Below are positions 33,709 to 42,320 of a DNA stretch of 64,000 nt, piece after piece. The translations under genes were made by a program, and so were the position numbers. Under the pieces are notes generated by a model. The model was not told the origin of the DNA. It saw only the letters and a list, made by a program, of their open reading frames with translations, and did not search any database. The stretch comes from Methylobacterium sp. Leaf125 (GTDB taxonomy: Bacteria; Pseudomonadota; Alphaproteobacteria; Rhizobiales; Beijerinckiaceae): contig NZ_LMNU01000047.1 of NCBI RefSeq assembly GCF_001423085.1, forward strand, positions 62,797-126,796. Direction: 5' to 3'. Each line of letters starts with the position of its first letter. Positions within the stretch are counted from its first letter, which is position 1.

Positions 33709-34899
33709 ATGGACGTGCACGAGTACCAGGCCAAGGAACTGCTTGCCGGCTTCGGCGTGGCGGTTCCGAAGGGAGCAGTGGCTTTCAGCGCCGATCAAGC
33801 CGTCTACGCAGCCACGGAGCTCGGCGGCTCCTTCTGGGCGGTCAAGGCCCAGATCCACGCGGGCGCGCGCGGCAAGGCCGGCGGAATCAAGCTGTGCCGG
33901 ACCTACAACGAGGTCCGAGACGCCGCCAAGGATCTCCTCGGCAAGCGCCTTGTGACCCTGCAAACCGGCCCCGAAGGCAAGCCGGTGCAGCGCGTCTACG
34001 TCGAGACCGCAGACCCCTTCGAGCGCGAACTCTACCTCGGCTACGTCCTCGACCGGAAAGCGGAGCGCGTCCGCGTCATCGCTTCCCAGCGCGGCGGCAT
34101 GGATATCGAGGAGATCGCCGCGAACGAGCCCGAGGCTCTGATCCAAGTCGTGGTCGAACCGGCCGTCGGCTTGCAGCAGTTCCAGGCGCGCGAGATCGCC
34201 TTCCAGCTCGGCCTCAACATCAAGCAGGTCTCGGCGGCCGTGAAAACGATCATGAACGCCTACCGGGCGTTCCGCGATTGCGACGGCACCATGCTGGAGA
34301 TCAACCCCCTCGTCGTCACGAAGGACGACCGGGTCCTGGCGCTCGACGCCAAGATGTCCTTCGACGACAACGCCATGTTCCGCCGGCGCAACATCGCCGA
34401 CATGCACGATCCCTCGCAGGGTGATCCGCGCGAGGCCCAGGCCGCCGAGCACAACCTTTCCTACATCGGGCTCGAGGGGGAGATCGGCTGCATCGTCAAC
34501 GGAGCCGGTCTCGCCATGGCCACCATGGACATGATCAAGCATGCGGGCGGTGAGCCCGCGAACTTCCTCGATGTCGGCGGCGGTGCCTCGCCGGACCGAG
34601 TCGCGACGGCCTTCCGCCTCGTCCTCTCCGACCGCAACGTGAAGGCGATCCTCGTCAACATCTTCGCCGGCATCAACCGCTGCGACTGGGTCGCCCAGGG
34701 CGTGATTCAGGCGGCGCGCGAGGTGAAGATCGACGTGCCGCTCGTGGTCCGGCTCGCCGGTACCAATGTGGAGGCGGGTCAGAAGATCCTGGCCGAGAGC
34801 GGTCTCGACCTCATCACCGCCGACAGCCTCTCGGATGCTGCCGCCAAGGCCGTCCAGGCCTGCGAAGCGGCCAAGAACAGCCCCAAGACCAGCCACTGA
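33709..34899 (+). CDS. mtkA: malate-CoA ligase (malate thiokinase) beta subunit
   Basis: Together with MtkB makes malyl-CoA from malate, CoA and ATP in the serine cycle. The 396-residue protein starts MDVHEYQAKELLAGFGVAVPKG (ATP-grasp, SucC-like), has VKAQIHAGARGKAGGIKL (nucleotide lysine region), DGTMLEINPLVVTKDD and GLEGEIGCIVNGAGLAMATMD, and a C-terminal VNIFAGINRCDWVAQGV. It is homologous to succinyl-CoA ligase; the position next to mtkB, ppc and mclA makes malate the expected substrate. GAGGAG lies seven bases before ATG 33709; the longer frame from 33652 is not used. Confidence 0.97.
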   Translation: MDVHEYQAKELLAGFGVAVPKGAVAFSADQAVYAATELGGSFWAVKAQIHAGARGKAGGIKLCRTYNEVRDAAKDLLGKRLVTLQTGPEGKPVQRVYVETADPFERELYLGYVLDRKAERVRVIASQRGGMDIEEIAANEPEALIQVVVEPAVGLQQFQAREIAFQLGLNIKQVSAAVKTIMNAYRAFRDCDGTMLEINPLVVTKDDRVLALDAKMSFDDNAMFRRRNIADMHDPSQGDPREAQAAEHNLSYIGLEGEIGCIVNGAGLAMATMDMIKHAGGEPANFLDVGGGASPDRVATAFRLVLSDRNVKAILVNIFAGINRCDWVAQGVIQAAREVKIDVPLVVRLAGTNVEAGQKILAESGLDLITADSLSDAAAKAVQACEAAKNSPKTSH

Positions 34900-34919
34900 G
34901 ACGCAGGGGAGGATACGTC

Positions 34920-35813
34920 ATGAGCATTCTGATCGACGAGAAGACCCCGATCCTGATCCAGGGCATCACGGGCGACAAGGGCACCTTCCACGCCGAGGAA
35001 ATGATGGCGTACGGCTCCAACGTCGTGGGTGGCGTCACCCCCGGTAAGGGCGGCAAGACCCACCTGGGTGTCCCGGTGTTCAACACCGTCAAGGAGGCCG
35101 TCGAGGCCACCGGGGCCACCACCTCGATCACCTTCGTCGCGCCGCCCTTCGCGGCCGACGCCATCATGGAGGGTGCCGATGCCGGCCTCGCGCTGATCTG
35201 CTCGATCACCGACGGCATCCCGGCCCAAGACATGATGCGGGTGAAGCGCTACCTGCGCCGCTACCCCAAGGAGCGTCGCACCATGGTGGTCGGCCCGAAT
35301 TGCGCGGGCATCATCTCGCCCGGCAAGTCGATGCTCGGCATCATGCCCGGTCACATCTACCTCAAGGGCAATGTCGGGGTGATCTCGCGCTCCGGCACGC
35401 TCGGCTACGAGGCGGCCGCGCAGATGATGGCCGAGGGTATCGGCATCTCCACCTCCGTGGGTATCGGCGGCGACCCGATCAACGGCTCGTCCTTCCTCGA
35501 CCACCTCGCCCTGTTCGAGCAGGACCCGGACACCCGGGCCGTCCTGATGATCGGCGAGATCGGCGGTCCCCAGGAGGCCGAGGCCTCGGCCTGGATCAAG
35601 GAGAACATGTCGAAGCCGGTGGTCGGCTTCGTCGCCGGCCTGACGGCTCCGAAAGGTCGCCGCATGGGTCATGCCGGTGCGATCATCTCGGCCACCGGCG
35701 ACTCGGCCGCCGAGAAGGCCGAGATCATGCGTTCCTACGGCCTGACCGTGGCCCCGAGCCCCGGCGAGTTCGGTTCGACGGTGGCGCAGGTGATGCGCAA
35801 GCTGGCGGCCTGA
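34920..35813 (+). CDS. mtkB: malate-CoA ligase (malate thiokinase) alpha subunit
   Basis: The 297-residue SucD-like partner of MtkA. MSILIDEKTPILIQGITGDKGTFHAEEMMAYG, VVGGVTPGKGGKTHLG and SITFVAPPFAADAIMEG form the CoA-binding domain; MGHAGAIIS carries the phospho-histidine (GHAGA). The start ATG 34920 is 20 bases after the mtkA stop with an AGGGGAGG upstream. It catalyses malyl-CoA formation with MtkA. Confidence 0.97.
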   Translation: MSILIDEKTPILIQGITGDKGTFHAEEMMAYGSNVVGGVTPGKGGKTHLGVPVFNTVKEAVEATGATTSITFVAPPFAADAIMEGADAGLALICSITDGIPAQDMMRVKRYLRRYPKERRTMVVGPNCAGIISPGKSMLGIMPGHIYLKGNVGVISRSGTLGYEAAAQMMAEGIGISTSVGIGGDPINGSSFLDHLALFEQDPDTRAVLMIGEIGGPQEAEASAWIKENMSKPVVGFVAGLTAPKGRRMGHAGAIISATGDSAAEKAEIMRSYGLTVAPSPGEFGSTVAQVMRKLAA

Positions 35814-35821
35814 TCCGCGAC

Positions 35822-35970
35822 ACCCTCCCTCCGTATGAGGGAGGGTGGTGGCGAAGCGCCCCGGAGAGGGAGCCCTTTCTCGGAAAGCCGCGCCCCTCTC
35901 GCGGGACCTCGCTCCGACCCGACCCGGATGCCGGGCATCCTTCGCCTGGTTTAAGGCGAGGGCACACACG
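35822..35970 (+). repeat. hairpin-rich intergenic element between mtkB and ppc
   Basis: ACCCTCCCT (35822-35830) and AGGGAGGGT (35838-35846) are a perfect inverted repeat, followed by GGTGGCGAAGCGCC, then GGATGCC-GGGCATCC and TTCGCCTGGTTTAAGGCGA hairpins. The form resembles the dispersed intergenic elements (CCTCCC...GGGAGG, GCGAAGCGC) common in Rhizobiales. Its copy number in this genome cannot be seen from one window. Confidence 0.55.
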
Positions 35971-36043
35971 GGACCCCATACCCATCCGTTGCCCGCTTCC
36001 GTCGCGGTCGATCGGCGAAGAATTTCTTTCAAGGTGGCCTTCG

Positions 36044-38803
36044 ATGACGGATACCCTTCACGCCCCGGTCGGAGCCGTCGACCATACCTTCGCGCCCCCC
36101 GTCATCACGGGAACTTCGTCGAAGGAAGCCCTCGACATCCTGTTCCACGCCCTGCTCGCCGTGGCCCGCCGGCATGAGCCCGAACTCGAGGACGTGCTGC
36201 ACGGGCGGGCCAACATCTCGGAATTCTCACCCGAGCTCCTCGCGCGGGCGCTCCAGGTGCAGGGTATCTGGTTCCAGCTGCTCTCCATCGCCGAGCAGAA
36301 CGCCGCCATGCGCCGGCGCCGTCAGGTCGAGCGCACCAAGGGCCGCGAGGCGTTGGGCGGCAGCTTCAGCGCCGTCCTGGCCGATGCGGCGGCGAGTGGC
36401 ATCAAGGCGCCGGAGATCCACGCCCTGCTGAAGGATCTGCGGATCCGTCCGACGATCACGGCGCACCCCACCGAGGGCAAGCGCGTCACGGTGCTGGAGA
36501 AATTCCGCCGCATCTATCTCGTGCTGCGTGAGCTGGAGCTGCCGCGCTGGACCGAGCGCGAGCGCAACGGCCTGATGAACGAGCTGCGCGACCAGATCGA
36601 GCTCGTCTGGATGACGGGTGAGCTGCACTTGGAGAAGGCCACCGTCGAGCGCGAGGTCGCCTGGGGCCTGCACTTCTTCGACGAGACGCTGTTCGAGATG
36701 CTGCCGGAGGTGCTCTACTCCCTGGAGGAGAGCCTGGCGGAGTACTATCCGGACGAGAAGTTCGAGGTGCCGCCGTTCTTCCAGTTCGGCTCCTGGATCG
36801 GCGGCGATCGCGACGGCAATCCCTATGTGACCTCGTCCGTCACCCGCGCCACCCTGCAGCGCAATGCGCTGGCCTCCCTGCGGCGCTATCGCGACGGCGT
36901 CACGTCGCTGGGCCGCACGCTCTCCCTGACCGAGCGCTCGCTGCCGGTGCCGGAGACCTTCAGGGCGGCCTTGGCGCAGATGCTGACCGAGAGCGGCGAC
37001 GGCCGCGCCATCGCCAACAGGAACCCGGGCGAGGCCTATCGGCAGTTCCTCACCTGCGTCCTGCGCAAGCTCGAGGCGACGATCCTGCGCAACAAGGGCC
37101 AGCGCTCGACCGGGCCGGACTATCCGAGCGCGGACGGCCTCATCAACGATCTGCGCACCCTGGAGCAAGGGCTGGCCGACGCGAAGTGCCCGTCGTTGGC
37201 CGTCGATCTCGTGCGCCCGGTCCGGCGCATGGTCGAGATCTTCCGCTTCTCCACCGTCCGCCTCGACCTGCGCGAGAACACCACCCGAACCACCGAGACC
37301 TTGCAGGCCCTGTGGATCCAGGCGAACGGTCAGAACCGCACGCCCCCGGACGTCGACTCGCCCGAGTGGAAGAAGTGGATCATCGAGGAGCTGGCCCGGC
37401 CACGGACGACCGAGCGCAGCTTCGAGGATCTGCCCGACGATGCGCGCGAGACCCTGGAGACCTTCGCGCTCGTCGGCGAGATGCGCGAGCAGCTCGATCG
37501 CGAGGCTTTCGGCTCGTTCATCCTGTCGATGACCCGCTCGGTGCAGGACATTCTCGGCGCCTACCTGCTGGCCAAGGAGGCGGGTAACTTCCTCGACGCG
37601 GCCGGCACCGAGATCTGCTGCCTGCCGATCGTGCCGCTGTTCGAGACCATCGACGACCTGCGTGCGGCTCCGGCCATCATGAAGGAGCTGTTCTCGATCC
37701 CCCTCGTGCGCCGGTCCACGCGCTGGCAGGGCGGCGTGCAGGAGGTCATGATCGGCTACTCGGACTCGAACAAGGATGGCGGCTTCGTTGCCTCGAACTG
37801 GGAGCTCTACAAGGCCCAGGACAAGCTGACCCAGCTCGGCAAGGCTTCGGGCGTGCCGATCGCCTTCTTCCACGGCCGCGGCGGTTCCGTGAGCCGCGGC
37901 GGGGCACCGACGGCCCGTGCCATCGCGGCCCAGCCCCCCGGCTCGATCAACGGCCGCTTCCGCACCACGGAACAGGGCGAGGTCGTCTCGTTCAAGTACG
38001 CCAACCGGGGCACCGCCGCCTACCAGATGGAGCTTCTCGCCTCATCGGTCTTCCAGCACGCCCTGAAGTCGGAGCGCGAGGCCGCCAAGCTGCCCCGCAG
38101 CGAGTTCGACGACTGCCTGGAGGCCCTGTCGGGCGCCTCGCGCGCGGCCTACGTCAACCTGATCCAGCACCCCGACCTCGTGACCTATTTCGGGGCCGCG
38201 AGCCCGCTGGACGAGATCGCGCTCCTCAACATCGGGTCGCGTCCCGCCCGCCGCTTCGGCGCGCGCTCGCTGTCCGATCTTCGGGCGATCCCCTGGGTCT
38301 TCGCCTGGTCGCAGAATCGGCACGTGATCACCGGTTGGTACGGCGTCGGCTCGGGGCTGAAGAGTTTCCTCGACGTGCGCGGCAAGCAGGGCGAAGCGCA
38401 GCTGCAGCGGCTCTTCGCCGAATCGAAGCCGTTCCGCCTCATCCTCGACGAAGTCGAGAAGACGCTGCTGATGGTCGATCTGGAGATCGCGCGCGACTAC
38501 GCCGGGCTGGTGCCCGACGAGGGTGCGCGCAACAGCATCTTCCCGCTGATCGAGGCCGAGTACGCCCTTACCCGTGAGATGGCCCTCCGGGTCAGCGGCG
38601 GTACCGAACTCGCCGAACGTTTTCCGCTCTTCCGCGATCGCCTCAACGGGCGCCTGCCGACGATCAATCAGGTCAGCCGGGAACAGGTCGAATTGCTGCG
38701 CCGGTTCCGCTCCGAGGAGGATGAGGACCAGCGCGAGGCGGTGAAGTCGGCTCTGCTGCTCTCGATCAACTGCATCGCCGTGGGCTTCGGAGCCACGGGA
38801 TAG
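36044..38803 (+). CDS. ppc: phosphoenolpyruvate carboxylase
   Basis: Carboxylates PEP to oxaloacetate, the CO2-fixing step of the serine cycle. The 919 residues are near the expected size. TAHPTEGKRVTVLEKFRRIY (catalytic His), GSWIGGDRDGNPYVT, GYSDSNKDGGFVASNWEL and AFFHGRGGSVSRGGAPTARA (the Arg/Lys loop) are all intact. It ends with NCIAVGFGATG; the family commonly ends in a Gly-rich tail, so the C-terminus is complete. The start ATG 36044 has AAGGTGG upstream; the longer frame from 35300 runs through mtkB and is not real. Confidence 0.97.
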   Translation: MTDTLHAPVGAVDHTFAPPVITGTSSKEALDILFHALLAVARRHEPELEDVLHGRANISEFSPELLARALQVQGIWFQLLSIAEQNAAMRRRRQVERTKGREALGGSFSAVLADAAASGIKAPEIHALLKDLRIRPTITAHPTEGKRVTVLEKFRRIYLVLRELELPRWTERERNGLMNELRDQIELVWMTGELHLEKATVEREVAWGLHFFDETLFEMLPEVLYSLEESLAEYYPDEKFEVPPFFQFGSWIGGDRDGNPYVTSSVTRATLQRNALASLRRYRDGVTSLGRTLSLTERSLPVPETFRAALAQMLTESGDGRAIANRNPGEAYRQFLTCVLRKLEATILRNKGQRSTGPDYPSADGLINDLRTLEQGLADAKCPSLAVDLVRPVRRMVEIFRFSTVRLDLRENTTRTTETLQALWIQANGQNRTPPDVDSPEWKKWIIEELARPRTTERSFEDLPDDARETLETFALVGEMREQLDREAFGSFILSMTRSVQDILGAYLLAKEAGNFLDAAGTEICCLPIVPLFETIDDLRAAPAIMKELFSIPLVRRSTRWQGGVQEVMIGYSDSNKDGGFVASNWELYKAQDKLTQLGKASGVPIAFFHGRGGSVSRGGAPTARAIAAQPPGSINGRFRTTEQGEVVSFKYANRGTAAYQMELLASSVFQHALKSEREAAKLPRSEFDDCLEALSGASRAAYVNLIQHPDLVTYFGAASPLDEIALLNIGSRPARRFGARSLSDLRAIPWVFAWSQNRHVITGWYGVGSGLKSFLDVRGKQGEAQLQRLFAESKPFRLILDEVEKTLLMVDLEIARDYAGLVPDEGARNSIFPLIEAEYALTREMALRVSGGTELAERFPLFRDRLNGRLPTINQVSREQVELLRRFRSEEDEDQREAVKSALLLSINCIAVGFGATG

Positions 38804-38933
38804 CGGCTTTCTCAGGATCCCGCGGGCCCGCGACGGGCCCCGGTCTCACACGCGGGTTCGTCCCGCCCGGTATGGTGACCCGTTATGCGGGTCTCATGAA
38901 CAACCAGAAGACGTCGAACAGGAAGGATACCCA

Positions 38934-39908
38934 ATGAGCTTCACCCTGATTCAGCAGGCGACCCCGCGCCTTCACCGCTCGGAACTCGCCGTTCCCGGCT
39001 CCAACCCGACCTTCATGGAGAAGTCGGCCAGCTCGAAGGCCGACGTCATCTTCCTCGATCTCGAGGATGCGGTGGCGCCGGACGACAAGGAACAGGCCCG
39101 CAAGAACATCATCCAGGCGCTCAATGAGATCGACTGGGGCAACAAGACCATGATGATCCGTATCAATGGTCTCGACACCCACTACATGTACCGCGACGTC
39201 GTCGACATCGTTGAGGCCTGCCCCCGCCTCGACATGATCCTCATCCCCAAGGTCGGCGTGCCGGCGGACGTCTACGCCATCGACGTCATGGTGACCCAGA
39301 TCGAGCAGGCCAAGAAGCGCGAGAAGAAGATCGGCTTCGAGGTGCTGATCGAGACCGCTCTCGGCATGGCGAACGTCGAAGCCATCGCCCAGTCGTCCAA
39401 GCGCCTCGAGGCGATGTCCTTCGGCGTGGCCGATTACGCGGCTTCGACCCGCGCTCGCTCCACCGTCATCGGCGGCGTGAACAAGGATTATTCGGTCCTC
39501 ACCGACAAGGACGAGTCTGGCAACCGCGAGACCCATTGGCAGGACCCGTGGCTCTTCGCCCAGGCCCGCATGATGGTCGCCTGCCGCGCCTATGGCCTGC
39601 GCCCGATCGATGGTCCCTTCGGCGACTTCTCCGATCCGGACGGCTACATCTCCGCCGCCCGCCGCTGCGCCGCCCTCGGCTTCGAAGGCAAGTGGGCGAT
39701 CCACCCCTCGCAGATCGATCTGGCCAACGAGGTGTTCACCCCCTCGGCGGCCGAGGTCGACAAGGCCCGCCGCATTCTGGCGGCCATGGAAGAGGCCGCC
39801 AAGGCCGGCAAGGGCGCCGTCTCCCTCGACGGCCGCCTCATCGACATCGCCTCGATCCGTATGGCCGAAGCGCTGATCGAGAAGGCCAACGCGATGGCGG
39901 CGAGCTGA
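38934..39908 (+). CDS. mclA: malyl-CoA lyase
   Basis: Splits malyl-CoA into acetyl-CoA and glyoxylate, closing the serine cycle. The 324-residue length is right for the CitE-like enzyme. MSFTLIQQATPRLHRSELAVPGSNP is typical of the M. extorquens enzyme; VIFLDLEDAVAPDDKEQARKN carries the Mg-binding acids, FEVLIETALGMANVEAIA the second, and KWAIHPSQIDLANEVF the conserved C-terminal motif. It follows ppc in the same direction with a 130-base gap. A strong hairpin with a T-run follows the stop. Confidence 0.98.
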   Translation: MSFTLIQQATPRLHRSELAVPGSNPTFMEKSASSKADVIFLDLEDAVAPDDKEQARKNIIQALNEIDWGNKTMMIRINGLDTHYMYRDVVDIVEACPRLDMILIPKVGVPADVYAIDVMVTQIEQAKKREKKIGFEVLIETALGMANVEAIAQSSKRLEAMSFGVADYAASTRARSTVIGGVNKDYSVLTDKDESGNRETHWQDPWLFAQARMMVACRAYGLRPIDGPFGDFSDPDGYISAARRCAALGFEGKWAIHPSQIDLANEVFTPSAAEVDKARRILAAMEEAAKAGKGAVSLDGRLIDIASIRMAEALIEKANAMAAS

Positions 39909-39943
39909 CGCCTCGGCACGACGCCTGACGAAACCCGCAACTC

Positions 39944-39970
39944 GGCCGCCCCTGTGGGGGCGGCCCTTTT
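39944..39970 (+). terminator. rho-independent terminator after mclA
   Basis: GGCCGCCCC-TGTG-GGGGCGGCC followed by CTTTTGTTT: a 9-bp GC stem and T-rich tail, 36 bases after the mclA stop. It marks the end of the serine-cycle transcript. Confidence 0.85.
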
Positions 39971-40128
39971 GTTTGGCGGCCGGTCCTCGCAACGACCGGC
40001 ACCAAGACCGCCCGTCATCCGTTAGCCCATGCCCGCCAGCGGCAAGCGTTGCGGCAAACGTGCAAGATGAAGCCGATCGGCGGGCGCATGACACAAGACC
40101 CTCACCAGGTATCCAGGGAGATCCCATC

Positions 40129-40563
40129 ATGCACGTGACCATCGAAGACGCGCACAAGGCCATCGAGGCCGCTCGCGCGAAGGCCGTGGAACTCGGCACG
40201 CAGATGTGCATCGCCGTCGTGGATTCCGGCGGAAACCTGAAGGCCTTCTACCGGATGGACGGCGCCTGGGTCGGCTCGATCGACATCTCGCACAAGAAGG
40301 CGAAGACTTCCGTGTTCTTCGGCATGATGACCGGTCAGATCGGCCAGCTCTCGCAGCCGGGCGGACCGCTCTACGGAATCGAGCACTCGAACGACGGCTT
40401 GATCACCTTCCCGGGCGGCATCCCGATCGTGGATCAGGACGGCGAGATGTCTGGAGCGATCGGCGTCAGCGGATCGACGGTCGAGAACGACCACGCAGTG
40501 GCGCTGGCCGGCGCGAGCTGCATCGGCTCGACGGAGCTGCCGGCGCATCCCTGGCGGACCTGA
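40129..40563 (+). CDS. GlcG/HbpS family protein (DUF336)
   Basis: A 144-residue protein with the Haem_degrading/GlcG pattern: ARAKAVELGTQMCIAVVDSGGNLKAFYRMDGAWVGSIDISHKKAKTSVFFGM, PGGIPIVDQDGEMSGAIGVSGSTVENDHAVALAG. It has no signal peptide, so it is probably cytoplasmic. Members bind haem or act near glycolate/aldehyde metabolism genes; the exact role is unclear. The gene follows the serine cycle cluster after a terminator and so has its own promoter. It ends before another strong terminator. Confidence 0.85.
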   Translation: MHVTIEDAHKAIEAARAKAVELGTQMCIAVVDSGGNLKAFYRMDGAWVGSIDISHKKAKTSVFFGMMTGQIGQLSQPGGPLYGIEHSNDGLITFPGGIPIVDQDGEMSGAIGVSGSTVENDHAVALAGASCIGSTELPAHPWRT

Positions 40564-40589
40564 CCCGCTCGATTCCCCTTCGAACACGA

Positions 40590-40620
40590 AAAAGCCCCGC
40601 TCGCGAGAGCGGGGCTTTTC
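40590..40620 (+). terminator. bidirectional terminator
   Basis: AAAAGCCCCGCTC-GCGA-GAGCGGGGCTTTT: a perfect symmetrical stem with A/T runs on both sides, between the convergent GlcG-like gene and the outer-membrane barrel gene. It can stop transcription from both sides. Confidence 0.9.
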
Positions 40621-40668
40621 TGTGCGACCTTCGAAGGCGGCGGCCCATGAGGGCCGCCGGATCGGACC

Positions 40669-41553
40669 TTAGAGGGAGCCGAACTTGTAGTTGAAGCCGG
40701 CCTTGATCAGGTTGCCCTCGGTGTTGAAGCGCGAGGTGTACGAGCCGGTCGCGGCGGTCAGGCCGGTCGTGTTCACGAGGACGTTGCGGCTGCCGAGGTC
40801 GTAGCGGAGGTACTCAGCCTTCAGCGTGATGGCGCTGGCGCCGATGAGACCGCCGATGAAGTTGAAGCGGTTCAGGAAGCTGTCGGTGGGGATCGCGTAC
40901 TCGATGCCGCCGCCGTAGACGTAGCCCGTCTCCATGCCCTTGTAGCGGCCCAGGTAGGCGAGCTGGTTGGCACCGTTGAAGAAGTCGGCCTGATACTTGA
41001 CCTCGCCGTAGGCGAAGCCGCCGGTCCCATAGACCAGGAACCGGTCGAAGGCGTAGCCGAGGCGGCCCTGCACAGTGCCGAGGTAGTTCAGGCGGTTCCG
41101 GAAGCTGCTCGGGTCAGGAACACCACCGTTGAACACGCTGGGAGCGCTGAAATAGTCACGACGCTTGCCGATATCGGTCCAGGTCACGTCGGCCTCGGCG
41201 CCAACGACGAAGCCGGAGCCCGGGGTGAACTGGTAGTTATACCCGATGCCGCCGCCGATGTTGCCGATGCCGTCCTGCTCGGCCTTGAAGCTCGAGGGAC
41301 GACGCTCGCGGGCCACGTTGAGGCGGGTGTCAGTCAGACCGCCCGTAGCATCGTTGTTGCCAATGGTGCGAATGGTCTGGTTGTCGCTGAAGGTGTAGGA
41401 GCTGTGCGTTCCCACGTACAAACCGGTCCAGGTGAAGACCGGCACCGGGACGAAGACCGGCGGCGGCGCCTGACGGCGCGGAAGGTCGGCGGCATTTGCT
41501 GCGCCGATGGCGGCGAGCGACGCGAGGCCAGCCAGGAAAGTCTTTGCAATCAT
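40669..41553 (-). CDS. outer-membrane beta-barrel protein (Omp25/Omp31-like)
   Basis: A 294-residue porin-like protein. The signal peptide MIAKTFLAGLASLAAIGAANA is followed by AADLPRRQAPP, typical of the Rhizobiales Omp25/31 family. Alternating hydrophobic strands run through the mature part (YVGTHSSYTFSDNQ, GGGIGYNYQFTPGSGFVVGAEADVTW, GRLGYAFDRFLVYGTGGFAYGEV), and the last strand ends GFNYKFGSL. It sits in the outer membrane. It is alone on the minus strand and ends in a shared terminator. Confidence 0.9.
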   Translation of the reverse strand: MIAKTFLAGLASLAAIGAANAADLPRRQAPPPVFVPVPVFTWTGLYVGTHSSYTFSDNQTIRTIGNNDATGGLTDTRLNVARERRPSSFKAEQDGIGNIGGGIGYNYQFTPGSGFVVGAEADVTWTDIGKRRDYFSAPSVFNGGVPDPSSFRNRLNYLGTVQGRLGYAFDRFLVYGTGGFAYGEVKYQADFFNGANQLAYLGRYKGMETGYVYGGGIEYAIPTDSFLNRFNFIGGLIGASAITLKAEYLRYDLGSRNVLVNTTGLTAATGSYTSRFNTEGNLIKAGFNYKFGSL

Positions 41554-41783
41554 CGGGGTGTCTGTCCCAGGGTCGGAGAGTTGCCGTCAAGCTACTCGCG
41601 GTTGTCCAAGCCGACTATGCCCCACAAGCCACACCTGCTTCGGAAGCGTCAGGTGGCGTACGAAATTCTGTCGGACCGTGCGTCGGAGTGCGACCCATGG
41701 CGCGCCACGGCGGGTGACAACGGCCGGTTAAGCACGTTGCGTTACTCCGATCCGCCACCCCTCCAGCCGTGACAGGAGCGACG

Positions 41784-41963
41784 ATGACACGGGACCAGCT
41801 CGCCGCAGAACTGAAGCGCATCGCCACCGATCAGGTCAGCGACATCGAGCGCGCGGTCAAGGACGGCCACAAGACGATCGCCCTGAATGAGATTGCGGAT
41901 CTCAACCGTAACCTGAAAGCCCTCGCGGCAGCCGTCAAAGGCAAGACCTTGATCCGAGCCTGA
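41784..41963 (+). CDS. small hypothetical protein
   Basis: A 59-residue helical protein (MTRDQLAAELKRIATDQVSD... LNEIADLNRNLKALAAAVKG). No family recognised. A good AGGAG lies six bases upstream of ATG 41784. Heptad-like Leu spacing suggests a small coiled coil. The upstream 230 bases are shared with the divergent outer-membrane protein gene. Confidence 0.6.
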   Translation: MTRDQLAAELKRIATDQVSDIERAVKDGHKTIALNEIADLNRNLKALAAAVKGKTLIRA

Positions 41964-42063
41964 TTTCAGCGCCGGCGCATCTGCGTGTGCCGGCGCCAGA
42001 GAGGGCGGGAGGCTTCGGAAAAGCTCGGCAGCCCCGTTGACCGTTGCGAGACTTCGGACGCAT

Positions 42064-42078
42064 GTTCCTGATATGTTC
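42064..42078 (+). promoter_or_regulatory. LexA (SOS) box upstream of small gene
   Basis: GTTC-ctgatat-GTTC is a perfect GTTC-N7-GTTC match, 16 bases before the start codon of the small ORF at 42095. It resembles the box at 25269-25283. Confidence 0.7.
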
Positions 42079-42094
42079 TCACTCAGGATCGCCG

Positions 42095-42313
42095 ATGCAG
42101 TCTCGTCCCACCCCCGCGCCTGCCTGGATCGCGCCGGCGGAGGCGATCGTGGCCGCCTCTCTGGAAGAGGCCGACGGCGATGCGATCCTCGCCCTCCATC
42201 GCGCGGTGGCCGATGCTCTGACCGACCTGTGCGAAGCCGAGCGTCGGACCCTATGCCGCGATCGCCTGATTTCCCACGGCTACGCCCGCGGTCGGCCCGA
42301 TCGAGACGCGTAG
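42095..42313 (+). CDS. small hypothetical protein, probably SOS-regulated
   Basis: A 72-residue protein (MQSRPTPAPAWIAPAEAIVA... DLCEAERRTLCRDRLISHGYARGRPDRDA). No known family; it is helical and rich in Ala, with two Cys. A frame from 42044 would cover the LexA box, so ATG 42095 is chosen. The perfect SOS box just upstream suggests induction by DNA damage. Small SOS proteins often inhibit division or modulate repair, but nothing in the sequence decides between these. Confidence 0.55.
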   Translation: MQSRPTPAPAWIAPAEAIVAASLEEADGDAILALHRAVADALTDLCEAERRTLCRDRLISHGYARGRPDRDA

Positions 42314-42320
42314 GGACGGC

